Assembly: GCA_963082875.1 (NCBI GenBank)
Contig: OY720101.1
Coordinates: forward strand, 4,526,001-4,590,000
Length of the DNA stretch: 64,000 bases
Direction: 5' to 3'
Source: Corella eumyota
Taxonomy: Eukaryota; Chordata; Ascidiacea; Phlebobranchia; Corellidae
Below are positions 1 through 13,300 of this stretch, piece by piece (position 1 is the stretch's first letter; the number at the start of each line of letters is the position of its first letter). Both the position numbers and the translations under genes were made by a program. The notes beneath the pieces were generated by a model that saw only the letters and a program-made list of their open reading frames with translations, had not been told where the DNA came from and did not search any database.

Positions 1-2273
1 ATAAGATCACAACCGTCGAAATAAGATCACAACCGACGGAATAAGATCACAACCGACGGAATAAGATCACAACCGACGGAATAAGATCACAACCGACGGA
101 ATAAGATCACAACCGTCGAAATAAGATCACAACCGACGGAATAAGATCACAACCGACGGAATAAGATCACAACCGACGGAATAAGATCACAATCGTCGGA
201 ATAAGATCAAAACCGTCGAAATAAGACCACAACCGACGGAATAGGATCACAACCGACGGAATAAGATCACAACCGACGGAATAGGATCACAATCGTCGGA
301 ATAAGATCAAAACCAACAGAATAAGATCACAACCGACGGAATAAGATCACAACCGACGGAATAAGATCAAAACCGTCGGAATAAGATCAAAACCGTCGAA
401 ATATGATCACAATCGACGGAATAAGATCACAACCGACGAAATAGGATCACAATCGTCGAAATAAGATCAAAACCAACAGAATAAGATCACAACCGACGGA
501 ATAAGATCACAATCGACGAAATAGGATCACAATCATCGGAATAAGATCAAAACCGTCGAAATAAGATCACAACCGACGGAATAAGATCACAACCGACGGA
601 ATAAGATCACAACCGACGGAATAGAATCACAACCAACGGAATAAGATCACAATCGTCGGAAGAAGATCAAAACCGAGGGAATAAGATCACAACCGACGGA
701 ATAGGATCACAACCGACGGAATAAGATCACAATCGTCGGAAGAAGATCAAAACCGACGGAATAAGATCACAACCGACGGAATAAGATCACAACCGACGGA
801 ATAGGATCACAATCGTCGGAATAAGATCAAAACCAACAGAATAAGATCACAACCGACGGAATAAGATCACAACCGACGGAATAAGATCACAACCGTCGAA
901 ATAAGATCAAAACCGACGGAATAAGATCACAACCGACGGAATAGGATCAAAACCGTCAAAATAAGACCACAACCGACGGAATAGGATCACAACCGACGGA
1001 ATAAGATCACAACCGACGGAATAGGATCACAATCGTCGGAAGAAGATCAAAACCAACAGAATAAGATCACAACCGACGGAATAAGATCACAACCGACGGA
1101 ATAAGATCAAAACCGTCGGAATAAGATCAAAACCGTCGAAATAAGATCACAATCGACGGAATAAGATCACAACCGACGAAATAGGATCACAATCGTCGAA
1201 ATAAGATCAAAACCAACAGAATAAGATCACAACCGACGGAATAAGATCACAATCGACGAAATAGGATCACAATCATCGGAATAAGATCAAAACCGTCGAA
1301 ATAAGATCACAACCGACGGAATAAGATCACAACCGACGGAATAAGATCACAACCGACGGAATAGAATCACAACCGACGGAATAAGATCACAATCGTCGGA
1401 AGAAGATCAAAACCGACGGAATAAGATCACAACCGACGGAATAGGATCACAACCGACAGAATAAGATCACAATCGTCGGAAGAAGATCAAAACCGACGGA
1501 ATAAGATCACAACCGACGGAATAGGATCACAACCGACGGAATAAGATCACAATCGTCGGAAGAAGATCAAAACCGACGGAATAAGATCACAACCGACGGA
1601 ATAGGATCACAACCGACGGAATAAGATCACAATCGTCGGAAGAAGATCAAAACCGTCGAAATAAGATCAAAACCGTCGAAATAAGATCACAACCGACGGA
1701 ATAAGTTCACAACTGACGGAATAGGATTACAACCGACGGAATAGGATCACAACCGACGGAATAAGATCACAACCGACGGAATAGAATCACAACCGACGGA
1801 ATAAGATGACAATCGTCGGAAGAAGATCAAAACCGACGGAATAAGATCACAACCGACGGAATAGGATCACAACCGACGGAATAAGATCACAATCGTCGGA
1901 AGAAGATCAAAACCGACGGAATAAGATCACAACCGACGGAATAGGATCACAACCGACGGAATAAGATCACAATCGTCGGAAGAAGATCAAAACCGACGGA
2001 ATAAGATCACAACCGACGGAATAGGATCACAACCGACGGAATAAGATCACAATCGTCGGAAGAAGATCAAAACCGTCGAAATAAGATCAAAACCGTCGAA
2101 ATAAGATCACAACCGAAGGAATAAGATCACAACTGACGGAATAGGATTACAACCGACGAAATAGGATCACAATCGTCGGAATAAGATCAAAACCAACAGA
2201 ATAAGATCAAAACCAACAGAATAAGATCACAACCGACGGAATAAGATCACAACCGAACGGAATAAGATCACAA
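1..2273. repeat. 20-bp satellite array with higher-order structure
   Basis: About 113 head-to-tail copies of a 20-bp unit (ATAAGATCACAACCGACGGA) with a few recurrent variants (GACGG or GTCGG, CACAACC or CAAAACC, ATAGG, AGAAG). The 20-bp register holds with no indel until about 2250; variation is by substitution only. Variants recur in order: the block near 221 reappears near 961 (740 bp, 37 units), an 80-bp four-unit block repeats from about 1381, and a block near 1640 reappears near 2060 (about 420 bp). Every frame is closed on both strands, so it is non-coding. It starts before the window and ends where the duplicated arm begins. Confidence 0.97.
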
Positions 2274-2280
2274 CAAAGTT

Positions 2281-3836
2281 AGAAATAAAAGTTAAAATTT
2301 TAGAAAAAACAAAACATCGCATCCTTTGTTTCAAAAGAAAATTGATTTACATTTTTACTGATTTTGGGTTGCTTTTATAACTTGGTGATAATATTTGTAC
2401 TATTTATATACCTGACTATAAAAGCAGAAAAAGCATGAGAAATAGTGTGCTAAGGAAGGAAAAATTAATCGCTTTGGGGTCCACTTCATGCATACTGAAA
2501 CATTTATGCACTAAATTTCCTTTTGTATCAGATTTTGTTTATATTCGTATTATTTTGTAAAATGGTCGAAAAGTTTATACCGGTTTTACAGAAACTTGTC
2601 TTGTCAAAATTAAAAAATAAAAACATTTTACGTTAAGTTCAATATTAGTTGTTAAAACTAAACCTTTTTACTTTGGATGTTACCACAGGCAAAATGTAAT
2701 ATAGTGATAAAAGGTTTTTGTAAAGTAAACACTAATATATTGAATTTGCTAAGTTTTTGATTGTAGTTATTTTAAAATAATCGAAGTACCATATAAAACG
2801 TCTTGGATTCATCATTTTTTTTCTAATGATTTATAATATATGTGCTACACAAACAAATGAAGCTTGCCAAAACGAAATCCATTCGATTGCTTAAATAAAT
2901 AAACTTGATTTAACAATTTTTCATTTACTTGCGATTTAAATTATTTTTTTTTAGATTCCATATTTATTTTAATCTAAAAACACTTAACCAAAACTATTTC
3001 CGATTATATTTTAAAAATTTTATCCACAAATGTATCTAAGCACGAGGATTTTAATTGTTTTCCATTACCTTTTAGTTAATAACTGACATAACAAACACAT
3101 TTTTGTTGCATATAAAAACCTTGCCTTGTTTTGGTTTAACAAATTTTTGTGAGGGTGGACGAATCAAAGGCGTCCGTAGTGTAACTTGAGATTCTGCAAG
3201 CCTTAGTAATCTAGAATGTGGTTTGCCTGGCTTAACATTTAAGTTATGTCATCTTAGTAATAAATGAACTTTAGCAAGTACAGCAGAGTCGCCTTGCCAA
3301 TATTATATTTAACTAAGAAAAATAACCCTATGTTTGGCTACAAAAGGATAGTTTTAGATTTTATACCCTTTCAAAAATTGAAAAAAAATTTTTCACAAGC
3401 CATAACAGGTAATTGGTCTAACATCGGAGTAGTTTATTTTAGTTTAAACCTATAGGCTATAGTTAATTTTATAACAACTAACAGTTGTTTGAGTTTATAA
3501 TTTAGTTGTAATACTAAAAATAAAATATTTAAAATGGACAAAAATAGTAATTAAAAAAATTTGAAAAACGGTAATTAAACAGAATTTAATCTTTTTGTAT
3601 GGTACAAAAACAAAATATACTTAAAAAATTGACAAAAATACAGTGACTTTATTCAAAGAATTAAATATTACACTCTTATATTAATGCACATATTTTTCAA
3701 TTGCAGTACAACATAATTGCAGAAGCAAAGTTGCAATAAAAAAAAATTGCACAAATACAAAAAACTTGAATTTACAGTTAAAATTTTAAATTACTGATTA
3801 GTTAATTGTAATACTTTGTTAAACATAGCCTAAATG
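2281..3836. other. 3' flank of gene A, no gene seen
   Basis: AT-rich sequence shared with the right arm (about 33057-34421). Only short unsupported frames occur. TTTATT at 3649-3654 reads AATAAA on the minus strand and could serve as the poly(A) signal of gene A, about 180 bases past its stop codon. Confidence 0.6.
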
Positions 3837-6800
3837 TTAAAGATCTTCCTGGCAGTGTACAGCTACATTTTCATATTTTTCTTTTTGTCTCACATTTGCA
3901 TATTCACCCTTAAACAAACCAGCACGTTTAATAATAATCAAATTTAGGGTATAATAACAGATATATTTAAATAATTGTTAGAATGCATAATCTTCAGAAA
4001 ACCTTACATCTCCTTGAATTCTTTGAGGTGTAGGAGAAAAGGATAAGCCTTAAAAAATGTATGGGTTTATTATTGAATTAAAACAATAATTATATTACAA
4101 GTTACTGGCTTATTGTTACCTAGGTGAGAAGTTGTTGTAGAAACTTTTTGCTAAAACAATGAAATCATGTTATAACATTAACAAAAAAAAAATTAATTGT
4201 TAATAAACCAGAACCAAATCCTGTTACTACTTGAATACAATTAATTTAAAAAGTAAAAATAAAGCTAATATAAACAAACCTACCTTTATAGATCGATTAA
4301 AATTAATACATGCTCCATTTTCACCTAATGTAGAGTTGTTTAGTTTTAAAAAAATATAAAAACATTTAAATAACCATTTTAAACAAAAATGTCAGAGAAA
4401 CATCATGTAGGAATGTCCGTTTTGTTTAAAATAGTTATATAAAGGCAATTTTCATTACAAACATAGTGTTTCAGTGGTAAAATAAAGGTTTATGAATAAA
4501 CTATTAATAAAATCAAAAATTATAACCAATACCTTGCTGAAATTGTTGCTTAGTGCATTTTCTTTGTGTTGTAATATTATTTTTTTTGTTGTTAAAATGG
4601 ACATACATCCATGATGAAATAAGTAAAACAGCAAGTATGGCAAGCCCACAACATAATCCAATAATGACTGATTGATTCGTATTTTTGTTATCTGCGTCTT
4701 GATAACTTACTTCAACATTAAACTTAATTAAAAGTATTTCTCTAGGAAAATTGGACAATATAATGTGGGCTACATATTCTCCTTGATCTTCAAAAGAAAC
4801 CTTAAGTAAATAATATAGGAGAAAAAAATTAAAACAATGTTAAATAGGTGTTTGATTATTCACAAGTTTTAAAAATAAAAGAAACCTTTTTTTGAAACAG
4901 CAGTGCTATCTGTTGCATTTCTTGATTTTCGGAATTTAAAAAATATGTGCTTAAAGAGCTCGGTTTACCTTCACAGTAATAACATCTAAACTGATTTTTA
5001 GTTAATAAAATAAGTAAGCAAACTTACCATTTTTGGTAAGACTTATAGAATCAGCTAGTGGATTAGAAGAAAAAATCCCATAACAACTGCCAGTTTGATT
5101 AACTATCCAAAAACAGTTTATTTTTTTTATCTCAGATTGAGGAGCATCTTTAAAAATAAAAAAAATGCAACTAAAATAGAAAAAAAATAACCTTTTGGAT
5201 TTTGCACAAAAACTATTTTAAACCCACATTGCACATTAAGTGTGGCAATATTTGATCTTCCACTTTCGTTAAATTCTGGTAGTTGAGTAAATGGAGAATT
5301 TGCTTGACAATATACTTGCTTACCATTGTCAGATGCTGTTAAACTTGATGTTGTGAAAGTTGAACCCTAAAGGTATAAAATAAATATTTTTGTTAATAGT
5401 TTTATTTTTTAACCAAAAATGTTAATAAAATAAACTTTTATTAAATGCTAAAAAATATAAAATTAAGCATAATATTATTATTTCAGCTGTTTAAATAAAT
5501 ATATATTACGAACTTTATTGTAAAAAATGAACAAAAATAATGTTTACCACATCTTGTTGATTTGGAGTATTTCCAATATAAAAAGTAGATGAAGTTGCAC
5601 TAGGAATAACTTGATCATATTCACAAGTTAAATCCAATCCATTTCCTTCAATTACTGTTTCAACTCCACTTAGTGTTACAGTTGGTGCTGTTATGTACAA
5701 ATTTTACCAGATATTCAATAAGGTAAACTAAATTTTATATTTTCTAAGTGTGTGATATTACTAAGTGATATTAATTTTTAAGTGTGTGATATTAGCTTTT
5801 TTGTATAGCCTATTCTTTGTTCTTGTGTAATAATTGAGAACTTATGAGACATAAATGGGAGTTTTTATTTTTGCCTTTCATTTGTAAAATTGTCAAGCTG
5901 CTTTTTGCTATTGTAAGTTTATTATGATTGCATTTTTTTGACTTAGTATTATGTTCTTTGTGGTAAGTTGAGGTTTTAACTATTATATTGGATTTACTAT
6001 TACAGTTAATGTTAATATCTGTTTTTGATATTTTGTTTTAATTTGGTATTTATTTATGTTCATTTTTTACCTAATAAACAAAATATGAGCGATAAGGTTT
6101 TCTGGTAGTAACTAGATTTATTAAATTAACAAAAAATCCCACATGTTACTTTAACAGGACAACTTGTTTGTTTGTATAAATTTTTACTAAAATGATTGTG
6201 AAATTTTTTTTTGATTTTGTAAGCCAAGCTTTAAAAACATGCATTCAACGTTGGTGACGGTTAAATATAATAGCCAAAATAAATAACCATTCAGTAGAAA
6301 AACGAGACAAAATCTAGATTTAATAACATTGTGTAAAATAATACCTGTCCAGCATTGTAAATTATTTTGTCCACTCCACATTGCATTTGCCAAACAAATA
6401 GTTGTATTAGATGTAAGTTGACTTTCATTTGAATAAAATAACTCTCCATTGTTAGAACAACTAAATGTTCCAACTGAGTTGTAGGTTTTGTTTGTTGCAA
6501 TAATTTCAACATTGTATGGAAATGTTATATCACATTCTAGAACAATAAATCAAGTTTTATTTTATTTCTAATCAAGTCTATGTAAAAATATATTAATATA
6601 CCCATGGTAATCGACGTATCTAAAAAATTACTGATATGAAGGACAATATAACAAAATTGTTGTAAAATATAAAAGTTTTGGTTTTGTACTTCATTCTCAA
6701 AATTTATATTGTTTTAAGTATATGCTACAGAACATAAGTTTTATTTCGATAGTTTTATTACTTAACCAAAAAAAGATGCTTAGCAAAAAAAAAAATTTTA

Positions 6801-7649
6801 CAATTGCCCTAGTGGCGATTCCATCTATAACCTCCTTTTTGCAAATTCTCACAAAAATCATCTAATAATAAACTTTCATAAAATAACTAACCTTGAACAA
6901 TAATCACCAAAAATTGAGTTAAAACAGGTGAAGCACTACTATCAGAACATCTTAAAGTAACATTAGATGAACTGTTAAGAGGTTGTAAAAAGGTGAGGTT
7001 AGAATAAATATTTCCATCTTTTATTACACAGGAGAATGAACTGGTGTTAAAGCATTCCATAAAAACAGCATTATAAAAATCTGTTGAACTTTCAGATTCA
7101 ATCCAAGCCCATGTACAAAAACTAATATCAGCTGATTGTGGTATTGTAGCAGTTACAATTAAACCTGTGTAACCTGTTGCCCAAACATCTCCACTTTGTG
7201 AAGGTGGAATTGTTGCTAACTGGCCACTTGACAATGAAACAACTAAAAAAAAGGTAAATAATTATCCATGGCATAAAGAAAAAACATAAATATTGGTGGT
7301 GCCTACGATTTTAACAAAAAAAAATTTTTACCCAAAAGTAAATTCAAGATATAAATTTTGACATATTTGATCCATGAGAAAACCTAAACACAATAATGGT
7401 GACATAACTATTTAAAGTTCTGATGGGGTTTATTGGGTAGATTTTATTAAAAAAATAACTGTATAAATATATATACAGTATTTATCAAAAAATTAATTGT
7501 GACATAGCTTATTTGTCTAAACTAAAATCAAACAAACAGTTCCTTCTTAAATATTTTAGCTTAGTGTATATCAATTAAATTAACTAATAACAACACTCTA
7601 TACAAACTTAACAAAGAGCATTGTAACTTACTTTGTTCGACAACAGCAT
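3837..7649 (-). CDS. Gene A: type I Ig/sushi receptor with tyrosine tail
   Basis: Hand model of 13 exons: 7632-7649, 7332-7383, 6892-7242, 6345-6536, 5548-5687, 5228-5366, 5028-5147, 4886-4968, 4533-4800, 4284-4324, 4120-4150, 4008-4048, 3837-3908 (515 aa, all phases agree). Exons 1-2 give a signal peptide; exon 3 a four-Cys Ig-like domain; exon 4 a sushi domain (FSC, ICLANAMWSG, LQCW). Exons 5-6 form an Ig domain with SDNGKQVYCQA; exons 7-9 a second Ig-like domain ending DQGEYVAHI, then a TM helix (GLCCGLAILAVLLISSW). The tail ends GEYANVRQKEKYENV, two YxNV tyrosines nine residues apart. Frames are open throughout. The exon 9-10 donor GTATTG is weak; without it the frame stops a few codons later. 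The small tail exons are conserved in copy C, which supports splicing. In exon 10 the Tyr of copy C's AYINF is Cys here. Likely a surface signalling receptor; the ligand is unknown. Confidence 0.8.
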
Positions 7650-8431
7650 TGTAGTCACCTACTCAGGTAATATAAAATATCAAACCCTCTTGTTACTTTG
7701 TGATTATTACTGAAGATTGCAGAGCTATCTACACAGTTAGTATTGGGTTGTAAACATAAAATTAATGCTTGCAGAAAATTTTTTAACAAATAATGTGCAA
7801 AAACATGCTGCTATTTAGTAACTGTGTTAACTCTTTAATAAATATCTAAAACTTAAAAAAAAAATTTAGAGCTAATACGAAAAGTAAGTTGTCGATTGGT
7901 GGAATTTCCTAATAAATTGGTGAAATTTCCTAATAAATGCCTTAACTCAAGAAAATATTTAATGCAAAAATTAATATATTTTTTAAATAAATATTGATAA
8001 AAATTTGTTGACATTTAATTCCCATGTTAACTTTAAAATCTAAATGTTAAAACTTATTTAAAATTAAGCACTTCATGTGCGGGCACAGGGTTTATGTTTT
8101 AATTATGATGAAATTTTTCTAACTTGCACAAAAATATCAATGCTATTAGATTGGCCAAGTTGTTGACCTGTAAGTGTTTGTAAGCTAATATTAATCGTTT
8201 TTGAACGGTAGACTTGCAAAATTAACAACAGATATAACCTTATTTTGTTATAATTTTTTTAATACAGTGGTATAACTAAATTTATATAATATATCTAAAT
8301 TTTGCCTTTTATGCAAAGTTTGTTCTCTGCAAAAAAACTATAAAAGAAAACGATAGATCGCTTAGAAATGACAAAAATAGGATATTTTTCTATGTCTGCC
8401 AAAATATGAACTTACGACGATAACATCGTGG

Positions 8432-8463
8432 GTCACGTGACTCGCGAGTGTGGGGATTTTCCC
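8432..8463. promoter_or_regulatory. Palindromic E-box next to a kappaB-like site
   Basis: GTCACGTGAC at 8432-8441 is a perfect palindrome of the USF/MITF E-box type. GGGGATTTTCCC at 8452-8463 contains GGGATTTTCC, which fits the Rel/NF-kappaB consensus GGGRNWYYCC. Both recur with the same spacing at 39216-39247. Position between two immune-type genes makes Rel control plausible, but the sites sit in a block that may be a repeat, so this is inference. Confidence 0.4.
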
Positions 8464-9607
8464 TATTTAGAATTTTTCAACTTCAAACCCTGATATCTCA
8501 AAAACTACTTAATTAATTTTAAAAATAATGGTTTTATGGTGCAAGTTAAAAAAGTTACCTTGCGGCCGCACAATTCATTTAAGTAGCGAGATTAACAGTG
8601 TTTTTTATTTGTTGGATATCCGTGGACGAAGTATTTGAGGGAATAGAAAATAAAGGAGCTGCTTCAATTCACTTTAAACAGCCCGGGAGCGACAGGGAAG
8701 TAAAATATGTATAAACTAGTAGGATCCTTAAAACCTCATTGCCGAAAACATTGCTATTTGCAGGTGTTATAATGAGCACTTTCTTAAATTATGTGAGATA
8801 AATGTCATTCAGTCCGATATATTTAAATAGTAGACACGTGAAATAAATAAAAACTTATATTTGCAAAATTTATTCAGTATAGAAATTCATGATATAATAG
8901 TAAATTTTTATTTCAATAACGAAATTATTTCGAAAAATACTACTAATCAACAACTTACATTGCTTTCATCACTCTAAAGACAACATATTTTTGCACATTG
9001 TTAAAAAAAATTATTGATTGATTGCTTATTTAAAACTTTGTATAAATACACAAATCATTTTTTTTTCGTTTTATTTAGAATGTGAACTCCTTGCTAGTTG
9101 CTGTTCTAACAAAAATATTTTTTGTGTCTTGGTGTCTGCTGGCTGAAGGGACTGGCTATCTTTCTAAATCAGGTCCTACTAGTAGTTACCACACAGTGAT
9201 TATTTACCACACAGGACGCGCTGACTGTTTGTTGACTGTTTTTTTGAGGATATCGTCATTTGTTAAAAAAAAACAAATACCGACAATAACAATAGGACAC
9301 TTCTTTAACCTCAGCCTTAACCCTCTTTGAAAAATGCCGTTAGTTTCTCTAAATACAAAAAAAGGATTAAAAAATGTCCTTATTTTTTTTGTGTGTTAAA
9401 TGTATAATTAGTAAATGTAAAATTAGTGTGGTAATTAGTAGGAACGTTCTACATCACATACCCAATGATCAAATTTTGTTAATTTAACCTTTTTAATAAT
9501 TGTGTTTATATTTTAGAAGGTTTTTACCATAAATTCCAAATGTTAAATTTAGCTATAATCTTTTTTTTTTCTGCCATGTGCTTCTATCCCGGACTTGTTT
9601 CTGTTTT

Positions 9608-9694
9608 TAAATATTTGGAATCACTGAACGAAAAATATTTGGAATAAATATTTGAAATCACTGAACGAAATATTCAGTGATTCCAAATATTTAA
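9608..9694. repeat. Imperfect inverted repeat
   Basis: The left arm AAATATTTGGAATCACTGAA (from 9609) is answered by TTCAGTGATTCCAAATATTT near 9674-9693, with a partial third copy of the arm between them. It could fold into a hairpin of about 20 bp. The right arm of the duplication has a 15-bp minisatellite near this place, so the hairpin is specific to this copy. Confidence 0.7.
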
Positions 9695-10365
9695 AATTTA
9701 ACGTATAGAAAAATAAATTATAGATAATAGCTGAAATAATAATAAATCAGTAAATTTAGCGGCATTTAAGATAACCCAAGTAGCTGATGAGAAAAATCAG
9801 TTGAAAAATGTTAAGCTGTGGGGCTACTTTTAAACGTTTGCCGAATAGCACTAAAATACGGGGTGCGGAAAGTTGATGGGTGCAGGAAATGGCGAAACCG
9901 TCTGTAAACGTTTATAAAATAAAAGAACGTAATATTTATACCTTTTTCTTATCATCCCTTAAGTTTACAGTAGATTATAATCAATCACATTTATCCCTTA
10001 CCCTTTTGAAAATACCGTATTCATCCCGCAGCAAAGTACAAAAATGCCGTCACGTCCCGCATTCCGCAAATTTTTGTTAACGTTTACATTCAGCATTGTC
10101 TCGTTTGCCGTAATCACAGACAGCCAGAGTTAAAATAAATTTTAACAAAGTTTTATATGTTAAACTTGTTATATATTGATTGTAAATATTTCACGTGCAG
10201 GCATTAGGCATTGAATTTCATTTTTTTAATTTTGCAAATACAGATATTACAATCAGATAATTATTTGTTACCAAACCTTTAATGCAGTGTTTCTAAGTTT
10301 TAGAAATTAAGCTTTATTTTTATCAAGATTCGTTATAAAAATTTACCTTTTTAAAAAATGATAAT

Positions 10366-13300
10366 ATGTTTTTGTGGTTTAAAACCGGTTTTGTTGCAGT
10401 TTTACTGATTTTACTCAACATTTCAGGTAGGTTTTGCCTTTGATTTATTGGTAAAAATAAAGACAGTCTGACAGTCCACAGCCTTAAAATGTTTGCAAAC
10501 CATTAATCAGTCTTTAAATGTCTTTGTCATTTTTTGTTTATTGTGTGGACTTCAGTTTTTTAACTTTGTTAGCAATTTTTTCAATTACCAAAAATATTTG
10601 CTTTTTGTTACTTAACTTATAAAGTATAGTTAGTTGTTAGTTTATACTCAAAACTTGAATTTTAAACTGCTGTTGCTATGGATTCATGTCTTTCATAAAA
10701 TCTTTTGCTGGGCAGATATTGTTTTTATAATATGCTGTTGTAACATATTGACATAATTTTTTTAAATTTGGTGATATCCCTAAATTTTATAATAGAAAAA
10801 CTAATATGCATATATATTCACTTTTTAAAAATTGTATATATATAAGCTTTATTTTATTTTGTAAAAGTCTGGTTTAAGTGTAACAGGTACTTTAAAAAAT
10901 TATCACATGTTTTTTTTAGATGTGGGACTTTCTCAAGACATCGTTTCACCAGTAACTGGAGAACCAGGCGCAAGATCATTTGGATCCAATTTAACATTAA
11001 CTACAACTGCAAGTTCTTCAAGTACAACTTCATGGACATTTACTTGGTCAATAGACAATGTAAGATTTATATTGTAGAAATTGAAATAGAACTTAAACAA
11101 ACTTGCATAAAATATAACTGGCGAGCATAAAGCAGCATATTTTCACAAGCAAAATTTTTTTACATAAAAAACAACTTTAAAACAAAAAAAAACAAAAAAA
11201 GTCGCATATTGGGTTTACTTTTTTGGCGTAATTAAACATTCAACATTTTTTTAATTTTTAAAGTATCTGCTTATCCTATTTAAGAGTAACCAAACTGTAA
11301 AATAACAAAAGTCACATGGTTTATTGAAAGGTTGATGCAATTCTTATTTTTATTTTATCAAAAAAACAAAAATTTATAATGTTATTTTGCTCAACTGGCC
11401 TAGTGTTTCTTAGCACAAATTTACAATGTAAGCATAGCTCACATAAATTTGTTTGGTATACTTTATTTTTTTTTATAAATGCTTTAGTGCATGTTAGTAA
11501 GAATGTTTGTTAGTTACATAAAATATGTTTTTAGGAATTTTATCTGCAAAATTCTGGTCCCAAATTTATGACACGCAAAATGAAAATTTGTATTTTTTGT
11601 AAAAATGACATTAATTAATTTACAGGTTTAAAATTTGATATGAAAAAATAGCGTTAATTACACATCCTATAAAATCAATGCTACTAATATGTTTTTTTGT
11701 GAGAAAGAAAACATATAAACTTATTTAATGTGTTTTAATCGAAGATACCAAAAAATTCAACCAAACCCAAGCCAATTGGTGTAATATATTAAGGCTAATA
11801 AAACAATTATAATATTTTTAGACTGTTGTGGCAACAATTTCAGTTTCAGTGACTTCTTCAAGAACGGTTGTTTCAATTGTGCCAACAATGTACCAACCAA
11901 ACATCGTTGTGTATGTGCCCATATTTAATATTTGTTTTCACATTTTGCATATTTTTTAATTAAAATAACTTTATAAACTTGTATTGCAAAAAAACATTGT
12001 TTTTAAACTCAAATTTTTTTATTTGTTTATTTTAGTCCGAATCCTGTTACTTCAGATTATTCAAACATTACAGCACAGTTAATATTCAATCCCTTGGACT
12101 TATCATATAATGAATTGGAAGTTAAGGCAGATTTTAGCCCAAGTATAGGTTCAAGAGCAGAAACATTTGTGTTGAATGTAAGAGGTATGTAATTGTTAAT
12201 TTAATTCATTTGCTCATTTTTGTACTTTTTACTATTGTTTGAAATTCGCAAAAGTAGTATTAAAAATTTATATTACTATAACTAATAAGAATCAGTAAGT
12301 TAAAACTGAACTTTACTTAGTAATTTTTATCTGAATGCTCACAGGGACCTAAAATGGTATCAAAAATTACAGTTTCTTATGAAGCAGTAGTGCACAACTT
12401 TTGCATCACTTTCTATTTGTTTTAATTTTTTTGTTTGCTGGTTTTAATGTAACTAGATTTTTTTAAGTTAACCCAATAAAAAGCAATTTAAAATTTAGGG
12501 TGTGAAAATCCGAACCCTATGTTGTATTTCATTTCACCAAATGATCCATGTGGCTTTCAATGCACTAGAACTTTTTCATGTAACACAGGGTACACTGGAA
12601 CTGGTGTTACGGCAACTTGCATGGAAGATGCAGCATGGAGTGTACTTCCTAGTTGTACCCAGGGTAAGTTGTAACTTGTTTATAAATATGTACAGACTAA
12701 CTAATGTGAAAAGTTTAGAGGGGCCAACCATCAAGATGAACCTAAAAATGACAAAGCAGTTACGTAAAAACATTTTGGAGTCCCTTAGTATTTTTATAAA
12801 TACAAACTAAAAACTTTAGTAATTTTTGTATTAGAGTTGATCCTATTTGATAAAGTAGGTTTAAATGATTTAATTTATGATCTTCTATAACTTAAAAAAA
12901 AACAACTTTTATTTAGGTAGCTTTTTTAAAAAAATAAATAATTCGCTTACAATTATAAAGTTGCATTTGTGCACCTTTTTTGTGTGGTTTTAACTTACTA
13001 ACCCAAAACTCTTGATTGTTTTTTTAAAATAAGATGTGATAGATTTGTTATTATTGGATACACAAATTTTTCTTTTACTTTTGTGAAGTGTTGGTAGCAT
13101 TGCTTTAAGTTTAATGTAGGGGTATTGTTGTTTTTCATAGATTTAGCGTGTTCATGAAATAGATTTAGCTTGTTCAAGATTTGTAGAAAGATTTTAGTTA
13201 ACTGTTTTATTTTTTGGTAACATCGTTGTCAGCTGTAACAAAACAGAGGCGGTTCCAGCAATAACACGACGTCCATCCTAATATATTAAAATGTTTGTTA

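Larger units (their letters stand above)
7650..10365. promoter_or_regulatory. Shared upstream region of divergent genes A and D
   Basis: About 2.7 kb between two divergently read genes; the same arrangement occurs at 38387-40984. Conserved GC-richer islands are at about 8340-8720 (E-box and kappaB-like site, a NotI-like GCGGCCGC), about 9125-9260 and about 9990-10120 (CCGTCACGTCCCGCATTCCG). These may be promoter elements or old mobile-element fragments; conservation here may simply reflect recent duplication. The short frames at 9082-9330 and 9880-10080 are not kept open in the other arm and I do not call them genes. Confidence 0.5.

Noticed and set aside
1-2273. CRISPR array
   Set aside because: The 20-bp units are contiguous with no unique spacers, and the surroundings are eukaryotic.
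9082-9330. 82-codon plus-strand frame in the A-D spacer
   Set aside because: The counterpart near 39860 has lost the start and frame; no signal peptide or splice signal is supported.
12502-12810. 102-codon plus-strand frame and 65-codon minus-strand frame over the gene D sushi exon (and the same at 43170)
   Set aside because: They run in other frames across a clear sushi exon and into its intron; splice sites and domain fit the sushi frame only.
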